Positions 1 to 5,877 are shown, counted from the stretch's first letter. The stretch is DNA of 7,301 nt from an uncultured Moraxella sp. (GCA_937975585.1 CALJUC010000130.1:1-7301); one strand, 5' to 3'. The notes: generated by a model from the sequence alone, not told the origin. Made by a program: numbers and translations.

Positions 1-1050
1 AGCGCACAATTAGCCGCAACCACAAATGCCAAGATAACTACCATGTCTGAGCAGATTAATGGCGCACTGGCGACCCAATCGTCGGCATTGGCCAATGCCA
101 TTCGTGGGGCCGTCGCGCAAGAGGCTGTTAGTGCCACGCAGATTGCCACCGCGGATAGAAATGCGCGTGTGGTGCAAGCGGAGGCAAAAAATGCCAGTGA
201 CGTTGCTCAAAAATTATTGGATATTAAATTAAAGTATGGTCCACAAACCGGTCAAGGGTATGCTGCCTGTAAAACGCTTATAGAAAATCAGCAAACTGAC
301 CAAGCTGTCACCAATGCCACGCTTAATACCAAAGATAGAGTGGTAACCACGGACAACGCCGCCGGACGGTTCTCAAGCAGCTTGCAAGATTTTGCGGCTA
401 AACGCAATAACAATCACTATACCAACTTCTGTACCAAAGAAGAATATGACCAAAAGTTGTGTGATGAAGTATCAGACATGCCAGGGCTTGATACCAATGC
501 GGCGGTATTATTTTCATCAGCCAAAGCTGGAACCAAAGTCGCTGCTGCAAAAGCCGCTGTTCGCGAAAATATCTTAGGTACACCCAACATTGCAATTCCG
601 GCCAACATGGGGCAAACCGCGCAAGGACAAGCGTACCTATATAACAGTAACCGTAAATCTGCCCTGTCTGCTTTCCCGGCCTATTCATTGGCGCATGCTG
701 AGTCAATGAGTGAAAAACGTGATGATTTAAAAGATAGCAATGGCAACCCAATGTCGCCAAATGATCTGATTTTTGCCACAGTGTCGCGCTACTATGGTTC
801 AGATGAAGCAAAACAATGGGCTAAAACGATGGCCGACCAAGTGCCACGCGGTCTATTGGTCGAGTTGGCAAAAATGGAAGGCGTTGGAGCCTGGATGGAT
901 AACCAAGAGTATGAAACCAATAACCGTATTATTGGTAACTTAGGCTCAATGACGGTCATTGCCACACTCCCACTTGAGGAGCAAGTCACTCGCAAACGTA
1001 ATGTAATTGCAAGAAGTAGCACGGCAGCTGCTATCAAAAATTCTAATTAA
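1..1050 (+). CDS. 5'-truncated exported-type helical protein, paralogue of the next gene (possible conjugation/secretion component)
   Basis: I do not recognise this family by name. The reading frame is open to base 1, so the gene starts outside the window. The ATG at 43 is only an internal methionine: aligned to the downstream paralogue it falls near residue 58 of that protein, after its signal peptide. Counted from codon 43, about 60 Ala/Gln/Thr-rich helical residues lead to Cys76. A cysteine pair follows at 130 and 140, inside CTKEEYDQKLC. VSRYYGS lies near 248-253, and the protein ends in ARSSTAAAIKNSN. All of these landmarks recur in the next gene, in the same order. The lost N-terminus probably carried a Sec signal peptide, so the protein would act in the periplasm or outside the cell. 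The next gene starts 12 bases downstream, so the two are surely co-transcribed. A role in type IV secretion or conjugation is inferred from the tandem exported helical layout and is not shown by a motif. Confidence 0.85.
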   Translation, partial: SAQLAATTNAKITTMSEQINGALATQSSALANAIRGAVAQEAVSATQIATADRNARVVQAEAKNASDVAQKLLDIKLKYGPQTGQGYAACKTLIENQQTDQAVTNATLNTKDRVVTTDNAAGRFSSSLQDFAAKRNNNHYTNFCTKEEYDQKLCDEVSDMPGLDTNAAVLFSSAKAGTKVAAAKAAVRENILGTPNIAIPANMGQTAQGQAYLYNSNRKSALSAFPAYSLAHAESMSEKRDDLKDSNGNPMSPNDLIFATVSRYYGSDEAKQWAKTMADQVPRGLLVELAKMEGVGAWMDNQEYETNNRIIGNLGSMTVIATLPLEEQVTRKRNVIARSSTAAAIKNSN

Positions 1051-1062
1051 TGAGATAGTAAT

Positions 1063-2358
1063 ATGAATAAGCAAACCAACTACCTAAGAAAATTACTACC
1101 TGCGGCCTTACTGATTACCGCCGTTGCCCCAGCCAATGCGTTTTGCCCGGTTAATTTCTTCCCTGACCCTTTATTTAGACCCTCGTTCGTGTCATCACAA
1201 GCCAGCATTGATGCGGCTTTAACAGCGTTTAATGCCCGAACGCGTGTGAGCATCCAAAAAAACAGCGACGTGGTAACCGCTGCCATCGGTGTTTTAACCG
1301 CGCAAAAAGCCTTGGCTGCCTCTCAAATTGGTAAGGCTATTGAAAACAACACCCAAGTTCAGGCCCAGGCCCAGCAATCGGTAGAGACTGCTAAGAAACT
1401 AAAAGAAATTGAGGAGGAATTTGGGGCGCGTTCGCAAGGTCATGAGCCTTGCCGAGTTCTCGCCGAACGTCAAGAAGTTGAGAAGGTTAAGGAAAACACC
1501 CAAAAAGCCATTGCTCAAATGATAAACTCAGAAGTTACCGCTCGACCAGGACGCTGGGCATCACGTCGCACAGCATTGGCCGAACGCCTGGCCTTGCACG
1601 ACGCGCTTTACTGTACCGCTGATCAAGTATCATCAGGCTTGTGTAAACGCGTTGGTAGCCGCGCAGGTAAGTCGCTTGAAGCGGCCACCTTATTCACGCC
1701 AGCCCCTTATGACAGTGCTGAGTATCGTGATAAATCAGCTTTTATTAATAACGTTATGGGACTACCGGACGATCCATTAGATAAAAACTTGGCTTCTACA
1801 AGCAATGGCGTTGAATTAATGGACGATAAACGTCGTAAAGACAGTATCAATTCAACCGCGTTAGCTGGCTTTAAGTACCTGCAAGCAGCCTACTCAGGTG
1901 TGCCTAACCAGCACCTATCTCAAGCCAACAAAGAGTTGCCGGTTGCTAAAAGTGAAGGCGATCAGCTAAGACAAGCAGCGCAGACTGCCAGCGGCAAAAA
2001 TAGCGCAGCCAACACGTCATACTCAAGTGATGGTTCGTATGGCTCCGGTGTACCATTGGCATTGCAACTTAAGAATGATGTGTCTCGCTATTTTGGTAGT
2101 GGTGATGAATACAAGCAATGGTCAAAAACCTTGGTTGGCCAAACTGAAAAAGGCGTATTAAAAGAAATTCTAACGATTAAGGCATTACGATTATTCCAGC
2201 AATCTGAAAAATACCAACAGCTCATGCAGATTGAAGCAATGGTAGCCGCGAACGTGGCCGCTGAGACTTATCGAAATGGTATGCAAGCAAACATTGAAAA
2301 TCAGCGCAATCGCATTACACGTTCAAATACGGCTGCTGCAATTAAGGCCGCGCAATAG
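1063..2358 (+). CDS. Secreted/periplasmic helical protein with signal peptide, tandem paralogue of the preceding gene
   Basis: This is a 431-residue protein of a family I cannot name. The N-terminus is a textbook Sec signal peptide: basic MNKQTNYLRK, a hydrophobic core around 11-22, and an Ala-x-Ala site (ANA) before Phe27. Cys28 follows, but the residues before it do not form a lipobox, so signal peptidase I cleavage is favoured. Residues 45-150 are a long Ala/Gln/Glu-rich helical stretch, possibly coiled coil. Cys130 and the pair Cys184/Cys194 (CTADQVSSGLC) match the cysteines of the upstream paralogue. A Ser/Gly-rich linker at about 308-330 is missing from the paralogue and precedes VSRYFGS (340-346). 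The tail is TRSNTAAAIKAAQ. The start is set by the signal peptide and by a weak GAGA Shine-Dalgarno, partly overlapping the upstream stop region. The domain pattern (signal peptide, helical body, disulfide-ready cysteines) would suit a surface or periplasmic part of a conjugative type IV secretion system. That assignment is tentative. Confidence 0.88.
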   Translation: MNKQTNYLRKLLPAALLITAVAPANAFCPVNFFPDPLFRPSFVSSQASIDAALTAFNARTRVSIQKNSDVVTAAIGVLTAQKALAASQIGKAIENNTQVQAQAQQSVETAKKLKEIEEEFGARSQGHEPCRVLAERQEVEKVKENTQKAIAQMINSEVTARPGRWASRRTALAERLALHDALYCTADQVSSGLCKRVGSRAGKSLEAATLFTPAPYDSAEYRDKSAFINNVMGLPDDPLDKNLASTSNGVELMDDKRRKDSINSTALAGFKYLQAAYSGVPNQHLSQANKELPVAKSEGDQLRQAAQTASGKNSAANTSYSSDGSYGSGVPLALQLKNDVSRYFGSGDEYKQWSKTLVGQTEKGVLKEILTIKALRLFQQSEKYQQLMQIEAMVAANVAAETYRNGMQANIENQRNRITRSNTAAAIKAAQ

Positions 2359-2382
2359 CCGCTGGCATGATGGGTATGATAG

Positions 2383-3273
2383 ATGGATTTACTAAGCGAA
2401 AGTTTTAAGTTGGAAAACTCGGTGGATTTAACCGAGCAGGAAAGTTTTGAGTTGTGGGATGGGATGGGGACCGCGCATCCCCATCACCACGACGATGTAT
2501 TTAACGTCAGCATTACCACGGCCACCGAAGTTGACAATTTAACTGGTGATATTAGTACCTATATCGTTAAAGAAACTCTGCCGGTTTACATGCAACAGGC
2601 CGATACCCGGCAAATAGAACACAAGCTTGCTCGCATCCTACGGAAGGATTTACCGCCATCATCTAATTTATATAACGTTGGGATGGTGACTAAAGCGTTA
2701 ACCATTGGTCAAGCCACTGAGTTGTTTCAAAGAGCATTGCTTATTCAACTTAAAGACGATGGCCTGTTTTATAAAATCCAAACGTCCCAAGCCGCTGAAT
2801 TTAAACATAACTATGGTTTGCGTTTGGCCAAGCAAGATATTACTTCGTTGGCCAATAGCACTGAATATATTGTGAAGTATGTGAAAAAAACCTGCCATAA
2901 TGCCTATTATTCGGCCGTCATCTTAAATAGCCGGGTACGTTTTGAGAATCAACTAGCACGTTCAGATGACGCAAACAAAGACCAAATTCAGTATGGTGAG
3001 AAAAATTATTTAGCCTTGCAAGACAAATTAGCCAAACATATCTTGCCAAGAAACCAACACTATTTACAGATAATTTCACCGCTTACCAACGCCCCGGTGA
3101 CCGTAAATAGTCAGGCACTTTATATCGGCATCAAACAATTAGAATTAGAGTTAGGCCTGATAGATAAATGGGTCGTACAATTTACTTGTGAAGCCAACTA
3201 CGCTGAAAGTACGCTTGATTTCATCAAAAAAAGACAACCGATGTATTATGACCTCAAAGACCTGTTTGCATAA
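2383..3273 (+). CDS. Hypothetical soluble protein, third gene of the paralogue operon
   Basis: This 296-residue protein is not recognised. It has no signal peptide, membrane segment or lipobox, so it is probably cytoplasmic, unlike its two exported upstream neighbours. The acidic N-terminal 30 residues run into a histidine cluster, HPHHHDD (32-38), that could bind a metal. The rest is mixed helix and strand without a known catalytic motif. A short basic segment, EYIVKYVKKTCHNAYY, lies at 161-176. Cysteines are at 171 and 269. The ATG lies 24 bases after the preceding stop, with only a weak GGG-containing Shine-Dalgarno sequence about 8 bases upstream. Nearby ATGs at 2367, 2370 and 2376 are in another frame that closes after a few codons. 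The gene ends directly in the strong terminator at 3272-3303, so it is the last gene of the run. By position it may be a cytosolic helper or regulator for the exported proteins, but this is only inference. Confidence 0.8.
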   Translation: MDLLSESFKLENSVDLTEQESFELWDGMGTAHPHHHDDVFNVSITTATEVDNLTGDISTYIVKETLPVYMQQADTRQIEHKLARILRKDLPPSSNLYNVGMVTKALTIGQATELFQRALLIQLKDDGLFYKIQTSQAAEFKHNYGLRLAKQDITSLANSTEYIVKYVKKTCHNAYYSAVILNSRVRFENQLARSDDANKDQIQYGEKNYLALQDKLAKHILPRNQHYLQIISPLTNAPVTVNSQALYIGIKQLELELGLIDKWVVQFTCEANYAESTLDFIKKRQPMYYDLKDLFA

Positions 3274-3303
3274 AAAAGGACGGTTTTTAAACCGTCCTTT
3301 TTT
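3272..3303. terminator. Strong bidirectional intrinsic terminator
   Basis: A perfect inverted repeat is centred at 3287/3288. Six A residues (3272-3277), GGACGG and TTT pair with AAA, CCGTCC and six T residues (3298-3303). The GC core is GGACGG/CCGTCC with a tiny loop. Because the flanking A and T tracts are symmetrical, it has a U-tract in both directions. It overlaps the stop codon of the plus-strand gene ending at 3273. It also sits about 30 bases past the stop of the minus-strand gene ending at 3335, so it can serve both convergent transcripts. Confidence 0.92.
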
Positions 3304-3334
3304 GTTCAATTTTGGTGTGATAAGCGCAAAGCAG

Positions 3335-3856
3335 TTAGTCGTCTGATTCGTCGCTACGTTGTTCTTGTTCTTCTGTGCTTTCTACTTTCGACGCTGACTC
3401 ACCAGTCCCCTCTTGCCCCTTTTCCCCATCTTCAAACGCATTAAGTGCTATTAACACGTTATCATCATTAAGTTCTTTGACGCGTTTGGCTTCAATGTTT
3501 CGTATTTTTTCATCTAAGGCCTTCATGGTTAATTTAATGCTACCAAATTCCCTTTCAGCAGCCAACGTTGGGATTTTTTCAATAAGCAGGTTATTGATGT
3601 CAGGATGGTCACCAGCTTTAATAAGGTCAACCACAGCTCGACCAATCAATAGTAATTCTTCATCGCTAAAATCGGCTTGTGGTTTCGGGTTTTGTAAGCT
3701 TGTAATGAGTTCTTTGGTTTGTTCTAAGTGTTGGGCGTTGGCTTTTTTAATGACACTTGAGGCAGTTTTCTCAATCATAAAACCAAACATTTTACTTAAA
3801 TCACTAAAATCTACGCTTTCATCGCCGATTTCATCGCTCTTATCACTTTGTTGCAT
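3335..3856 (-). CDS. Hypothetical acidic protein (173 aa)
   Basis: I do not recognise this protein. It is small, soluble and strongly acidic. The N-terminal 20 residues are Asp/Glu/Ser-rich. Residues about 25-55 and 65-130 are predicted by eye to be amphipathic helices (for example DEELLLIGRAVVDLIKAG at 65-82). The last 30 residues are a disordered Glu/Ser/Gly tail ending RSDESDD. There is no signal peptide or membrane segment. The start ATG is supported by AGGG eight bases upstream, and this Shine-Dalgarno overlaps the TAG stop of the preceding minus-strand gene, which suggests translational coupling. A long open frame on the opposite strand (3375-3875) is a Ser/Leu-rich mirror of this acidic sequence and is rejected. 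The highly charged ends and small size would fit a binding partner, chaperone or anti-factor, but no family motif supports a choice among these. Confidence 0.75.
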   Translation of the reverse strand: MQQSDKSDEIGDESVDFSDLSKMFGFMIEKTASSVIKKANAQHLEQTKELITSLQNPKPQADFSDEELLLIGRAVVDLIKAGDHPDINNLLIEKIPTLAAEREFGSIKLTMKALDEKIRNIEAKRVKELNDDNVLIALNAFEDGEKGQEGTGESASKVESTEEQEQRSDESDD

Positions 3857-3866
3857 AACATTTGCC

Positions 3867-4340
3867 CTAATTTAGATTAAATTTACCGACCACGCGAGAT
3901 AGCTCGACATCCGTAGGCTGTGCTAGAGCATCACTGTATAGAAAAGACGCCTCACAAGGCTTTGATATTTGTGTTTGGGTTAGCAAGCTTTGAGTCGTGC
4001 TATCCTCTATATTAAATTTATGGGCAATGGCTTTAACCTTCGTACTGGTCTCAGCGATGGACTGACTATTAATGGTGAGTGCTTCGACATTATCATCTGA
4101 AACATTAGCACCTAAATTAGAGGGCTTAAGCTGCTCAATCGCTGTGTGTAAAGCCGATATTTGTTGATGACCGACATCTGTAGCTATTTGATTTAAAAAA
4201 GAAATTACTGATTCGTTACCCTCGGTTTGTGCCTTTGTAAAACACTGTTCAATAAAAATTTTTGATGCTGTACTATTGTCTGTCAAAAATGAGGGTGCAG
4301 ATAAGGATTGTGCTGGTTGATAGTGAAAGTCAGTAGCCAT
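3867..4340 (-). CDS. Hypothetical Ser/Thr-rich protein (157 aa)
   Basis: This protein is unrecognised. It has no signal peptide or membrane segment and is rich in Ser, Thr, Gln and Asn. Probable helices lie at about 24-72 (TASKIFIEQCFTKAQTEG onward) and 84-125, with a less ordered start and end. Cysteines are at 33 and 129. The ATG has a good AAGG Shine-Dalgarno about 8-9 bases upstream, and the region above it is the AT-rich divergent spacer, so this is the first gene of a two-gene minus-strand operon. The acidic 173-residue gene follows after 10 bases. Transcription probably starts between 4350 and 4420 and could be controlled by the palindrome at 4401-4419. The two-gene layout recalls toxin-antitoxin or effector-partner pairs, but neither protein shows a recognisable toxin or antitoxin motif, so I leave the function open. 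Confidence 0.75.
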   Translation of the reverse strand: MATDFHYQPAQSLSAPSFLTDNSTASKIFIEQCFTKAQTEGNESVISFLNQIATDVGHQQISALHTAIEQLKPSNLGANVSDDNVEALTINSQSIAETSTKVKAIAHKFNIEDSTTQSLLTQTQISKPCEASFLYSDALAQPTDVELSRVVGKFNLN

Positions 4341-4400
4341 TTACATTACCTTTTTAAATTATATTTATCAAAAAAATATAATTGTAATTTATTAAGTATA

Positions 4401-4419
4401 TAATGATAATTTATCATTA
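4401..4419. promoter_or_regulatory. Perfect 9+1+9 palindrome, candidate operator
   Basis: TAATGATAA (4401-4409), a single T, and TTATCATTA (4411-4419) form a perfect 19-base palindrome. It overlaps a possible plus-strand -10 box (GATAAT at 4405-4410) and lies between divergent genes, a typical place for a dimeric repressor. The XRE-type protein encoded at 5143-5877 is the nearest candidate binder. The left half resembles part of a Fur box, but the overall arrangement does not fit the Fur consensus well. Confidence 0.5.
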
Positions 4420-4488
4420 ATGCTATATCGAGTCAACGAAGGTAGAGTCGCTATAACCCTTGATGATACTAAGGTTTATAAGTTTTAG
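4420..4488 (+). CDS. Possible 22-codon small ORF in the divergent spacer
   Basis: An ATG at 4420, directly abutting the palindrome, opens a 22-codon frame (MLYRVNEGRVAITLDD then TKVYKF) closed by TAG at 4486. It covers the least AT-rich part of the spacer and reads like ordinary protein rather than AT-rich noise. There is no Shine-Dalgarno sequence. It may be a leader peptide, a remnant of a decayed gene, or chance. Confidence is low because nothing but composition supports it. Confidence 0.15.
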   Translation: MLYRVNEGRVAITLDDTKVYKF

Positions 4489-4493
4489 ATGAA

Positions 4494-4515
4494 TTTAAAA
4501 ATAATTCTTTTTAAA
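4494..4515. repeat. 8-bp inverted repeat with 6-base spacer
   Basis: TTTAAAAA (4494-4501) and TTTTTAAA (4508-4515) flank TAATTC. The repeat lies about 16 bases upstream of a TATAAT at 4531, where an operator or bent DNA element would be expected. It consists only of A and T in a very AT-rich spacer, so chance is a real alternative. Confidence 0.3.
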
Positions 4516-4571
4516 CATATCTATGAAATATATAATGAACTTGTACCTTAATAATATAATATAAATTTTGT

Positions 4572-5090
4572 ATGTTAGATAACCACAATATAGCAGCTAA
4601 TACAAAAGGTGTTTTTAAAATATCGTTGGCAATTTGGCAATGCTTCAAGGGTAAAAAGGCAATTAGTTTATACTTGCAGGGGCAAGCCGAATCTACTGGT
4701 AAGGTAACGTTATTTTATAAAGATGGGTATGGTAATTTAAGTTATGGATATTATCATCTGCAATCCATTATGACTGTGCTTAAATTATCATCATTAAGTA
4801 AGATGGTGGGTGACAATAATGCCATCATTTGCCCTGAATTAAACAATCAATCTATTGGCTTATATTTGCATAAAGACGACTATTTTGCGCCGTCTCACAA
4901 TAAAGTATATGAAAATTTAGCGATAACAACAGTTTACGATAGTGTTAGTAATAACTTGGCAGACGATATGAGTTTTGGAAATAAAACGGTGGAGGAACGC
5001 CATGATTATTTTTATCAGCTCATGCTAAACAAAACAAGGGAAAATCAAGCCAACATTCTAGCAAGCATCGAGCAAGCTAAATGTAGCTAA
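4572..5090 (+). CDS. Hypothetical AT-rich protein upstream of the XRE regulator (172 aa)
   Basis: This protein is not recognised. It has no signal peptide and appears soluble. The N-terminal two thirds look like mixed strand and helix, with many aromatic residues (YKDGYGNLSYGYYHLQSI at about 48-65). The C-terminal 30 residues form a polar helix (EERHDYFYQLMLNKTRENQA, near 141-160). Cysteines are at 24, 87 and 171. The gene is clearly AT-richer than the first operon (14 G/C in the 60 bases 4561-4620, against 36 in 121-180), which suggests a different origin. The ATG at 4572 has no Shine-Dalgarno sequence: the bases before it are only A and T apart from one G. It is therefore either poorly translated, uses an AT-rich unstructured leader, or has a start further in, although the next in-frame ATG is well inside the protein. 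The XRE gene follows after 52 bases and is probably co-transcribed. This could be its partner or target protein; function unknown. Confidence 0.65.
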   Translation: MLDNHNIAANTKGVFKISLAIWQCFKGKKAISLYLQGQAESTGKVTLFYKDGYGNLSYGYYHLQSIMTVLKLSSLSKMVGDNNAIICPELNNQSIGLYLHKDDYFAPSHNKVYENLAITTVYDSVSNNLADDMSFGNKTVEERHDYFYQLMLNKTRENQANILASIEQAKCS

Positions 5091-5142
5091 TGATTCATAT
5101 AAATTATACCGATTTAAATTTAAGCTTATTAGAGGATATGAA

Positions 5143-5877
5143 ATGGCAAATAAAATAATGATTACCGACTCACCGAACGAACCTAATGGTGCAAAAACCG
5201 CTAAGAAAGTTTCCAAGCTGGCTGCGTTAAATGCCTTTGAAGCCAACAGTCGCAATAAGCGCGTGATGGATTTTTATGCCAAAAATTTAGCCAAGCAATT
5301 ACGTTCTCTACTACTTCGTTGGGCTAGAGCCAATAAAGGACTTACCCAAATTGAAGTAAGTGAACAGCTGGGTATTTTCCAATCCTCATACTCAAATATC
5401 GAGAAAAAAGGCGTTAAATCTAGCTATTTAGAAGCGATTTCTGAGCTATTGGATATTCCTCTTGATTTATTAAAAAATCCGACGATCGTTGGCGTCCAAC
5501 AATTCATTTATAGCTCCGGTGCCGAGGATGTGGAATCTAATACTGAAAAGGACTTAGAAGCTCAATCTCTATCACAAGAATTGATAAATATCGAAACCTT
5601 AGACCTGAAAAGAGCCTTAAACAGTCCATCCAGTAAACAAATTAGCCCATCAATGTCGCTTAAAAAAGTTGTTGAGCTGAATCAATCTAACCAAAAAGGG
5701 ATGGATTTTGATAATTCGGTGGTGATTTTACTGGTGACGCCGCATCAGACCAATATTATTTTACAGGCATTAGATCAGTTGCAACGCCACTATAAGACGC
5801 CTGACCGTATCATGGAAATTCAGGAGCTACGTCAAACTATCTCAGATAGCTATAGTCAAGCATTGGCTGATCAGTAA
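5143..5877 (+). CDS. XRE-family (Cro/CI-type HTH) transcriptional regulator with long extensions
   Basis: This is a DNA-binding regulator of 244 residues. A Cro/CI-type helix-turn-helix spans about 49-110: LAKQLRSLLLRWARANKGLT, then the two HTH helices (TQIEVSEQLG at 68-77 and FQSSYSNIEKKG at 79-90, the latter for recognition), then YLEAISELLDIPLDLL. That order and spacing are typical of XRE domains. The 48 residues before it are Lys/Arg/Ala-rich, and about 135 residues follow, with a hydrophobic segment SVVILLVTPHQTNIILQALD (192-211) that could be a dimerisation or sensing part. I recognise no known ligand domain there. A good Shine-Dalgarno, AGAGG, lies about 7-8 bases before the ATG at 5143. 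It probably shares a transcript with the 172-residue gene upstream and may bind the spacer at 4341-4571, controlling both divergent operons. Its 3' end overlaps the opposing gene by 7 bases. It could instead be a plasmid-copy or transfer regulator. Confidence 0.88.
   Translation: MANKIMITDSPNEPNGAKTAKKVSKLAALNAFEANSRNKRVMDFYAKNLAKQLRSLLLRWARANKGLTQIEVSEQLGIFQSSYSNIEKKGVKSSYLEAISELLDIPLDLLKNPTIVGVQQFIYSSGAEDVESNTEKDLEAQSLSQELINIETLDLKRALNSPSSKQISPSMSLKKVVELNQSNQKGMDFDNSVVILLVTPHQTNIILQALDQLQRHYKTPDRIMEIQELRQTISDSYSQALADQ

Larger units (their letters stand above)
4341..4571. promoter_or_regulatory. Divergent, very AT-rich promoter region
   Basis: This 231-base spacer lies between a minus-strand gene pair and a plus-strand gene pair, so it must hold promoters for both. 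It is extremely AT-rich (12 G/C in the 60 bases 4381-4440). Plausible plus-strand -10 boxes are GATAAT (4405-4410), spaced 17 bases from TTGTAA (4382-4387), and TATAAT at 4531-4536, about 36 bases before the ATG at 4572 but lacking a good -35. On the minus strand, TATAAT occurs at 4358-4363, although it sits too close to the start codon at 4340 to leave room for the Shine-Dalgarno sequence. With such composition, box matches occur by chance, so exact promoters are uncertain. Two inverted repeats in it are listed separately. Confidence 0.6.

Noticed and set aside
43..45. ATG at 43 as the true start of the first gene
   Set aside because: The frame is open to base 1, and alignment with the paralogue places this codon well after the signal peptide region, so the gene is truncated by the window edge.
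398..1037. Minus-strand open frames opposite the first gene
   Set aside because: They lie entirely within a gene whose full length is supported by its paralogue, and their products show no family features.
1138..1146. Lipoprotein signal in the 431-residue protein (Cys28)
   Set aside because: The residues before the cysteine are Ala-Asn-Ala-Phe, which do not form a lipobox; ordinary signal peptidase cleavage at ANA fits better.
3375..3875. Long plus-strand open frame (166 codons) opposite the acidic gene
   Set aside because: Its product is a Ser/Leu-rich mirror of the acidic minus-strand protein, and it runs against the terminator and operon layout. The minus-strand frame has the Shine-Dalgarno sequence and coupling.
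3335..4340. Toxin-antitoxin pair
   Set aside because: Two small coupled genes suggest it, but neither protein shows a known toxin fold motif or an antitoxin DNA-binding domain, and both are larger than typical.
4399..4419. Fur box
   Set aside because: The left part resembles the GATAATGATAAT half of a Fur box, but the right part does not continue the consensus, and no iron-related gene is nearby. A simple operator palindrome is the better reading.
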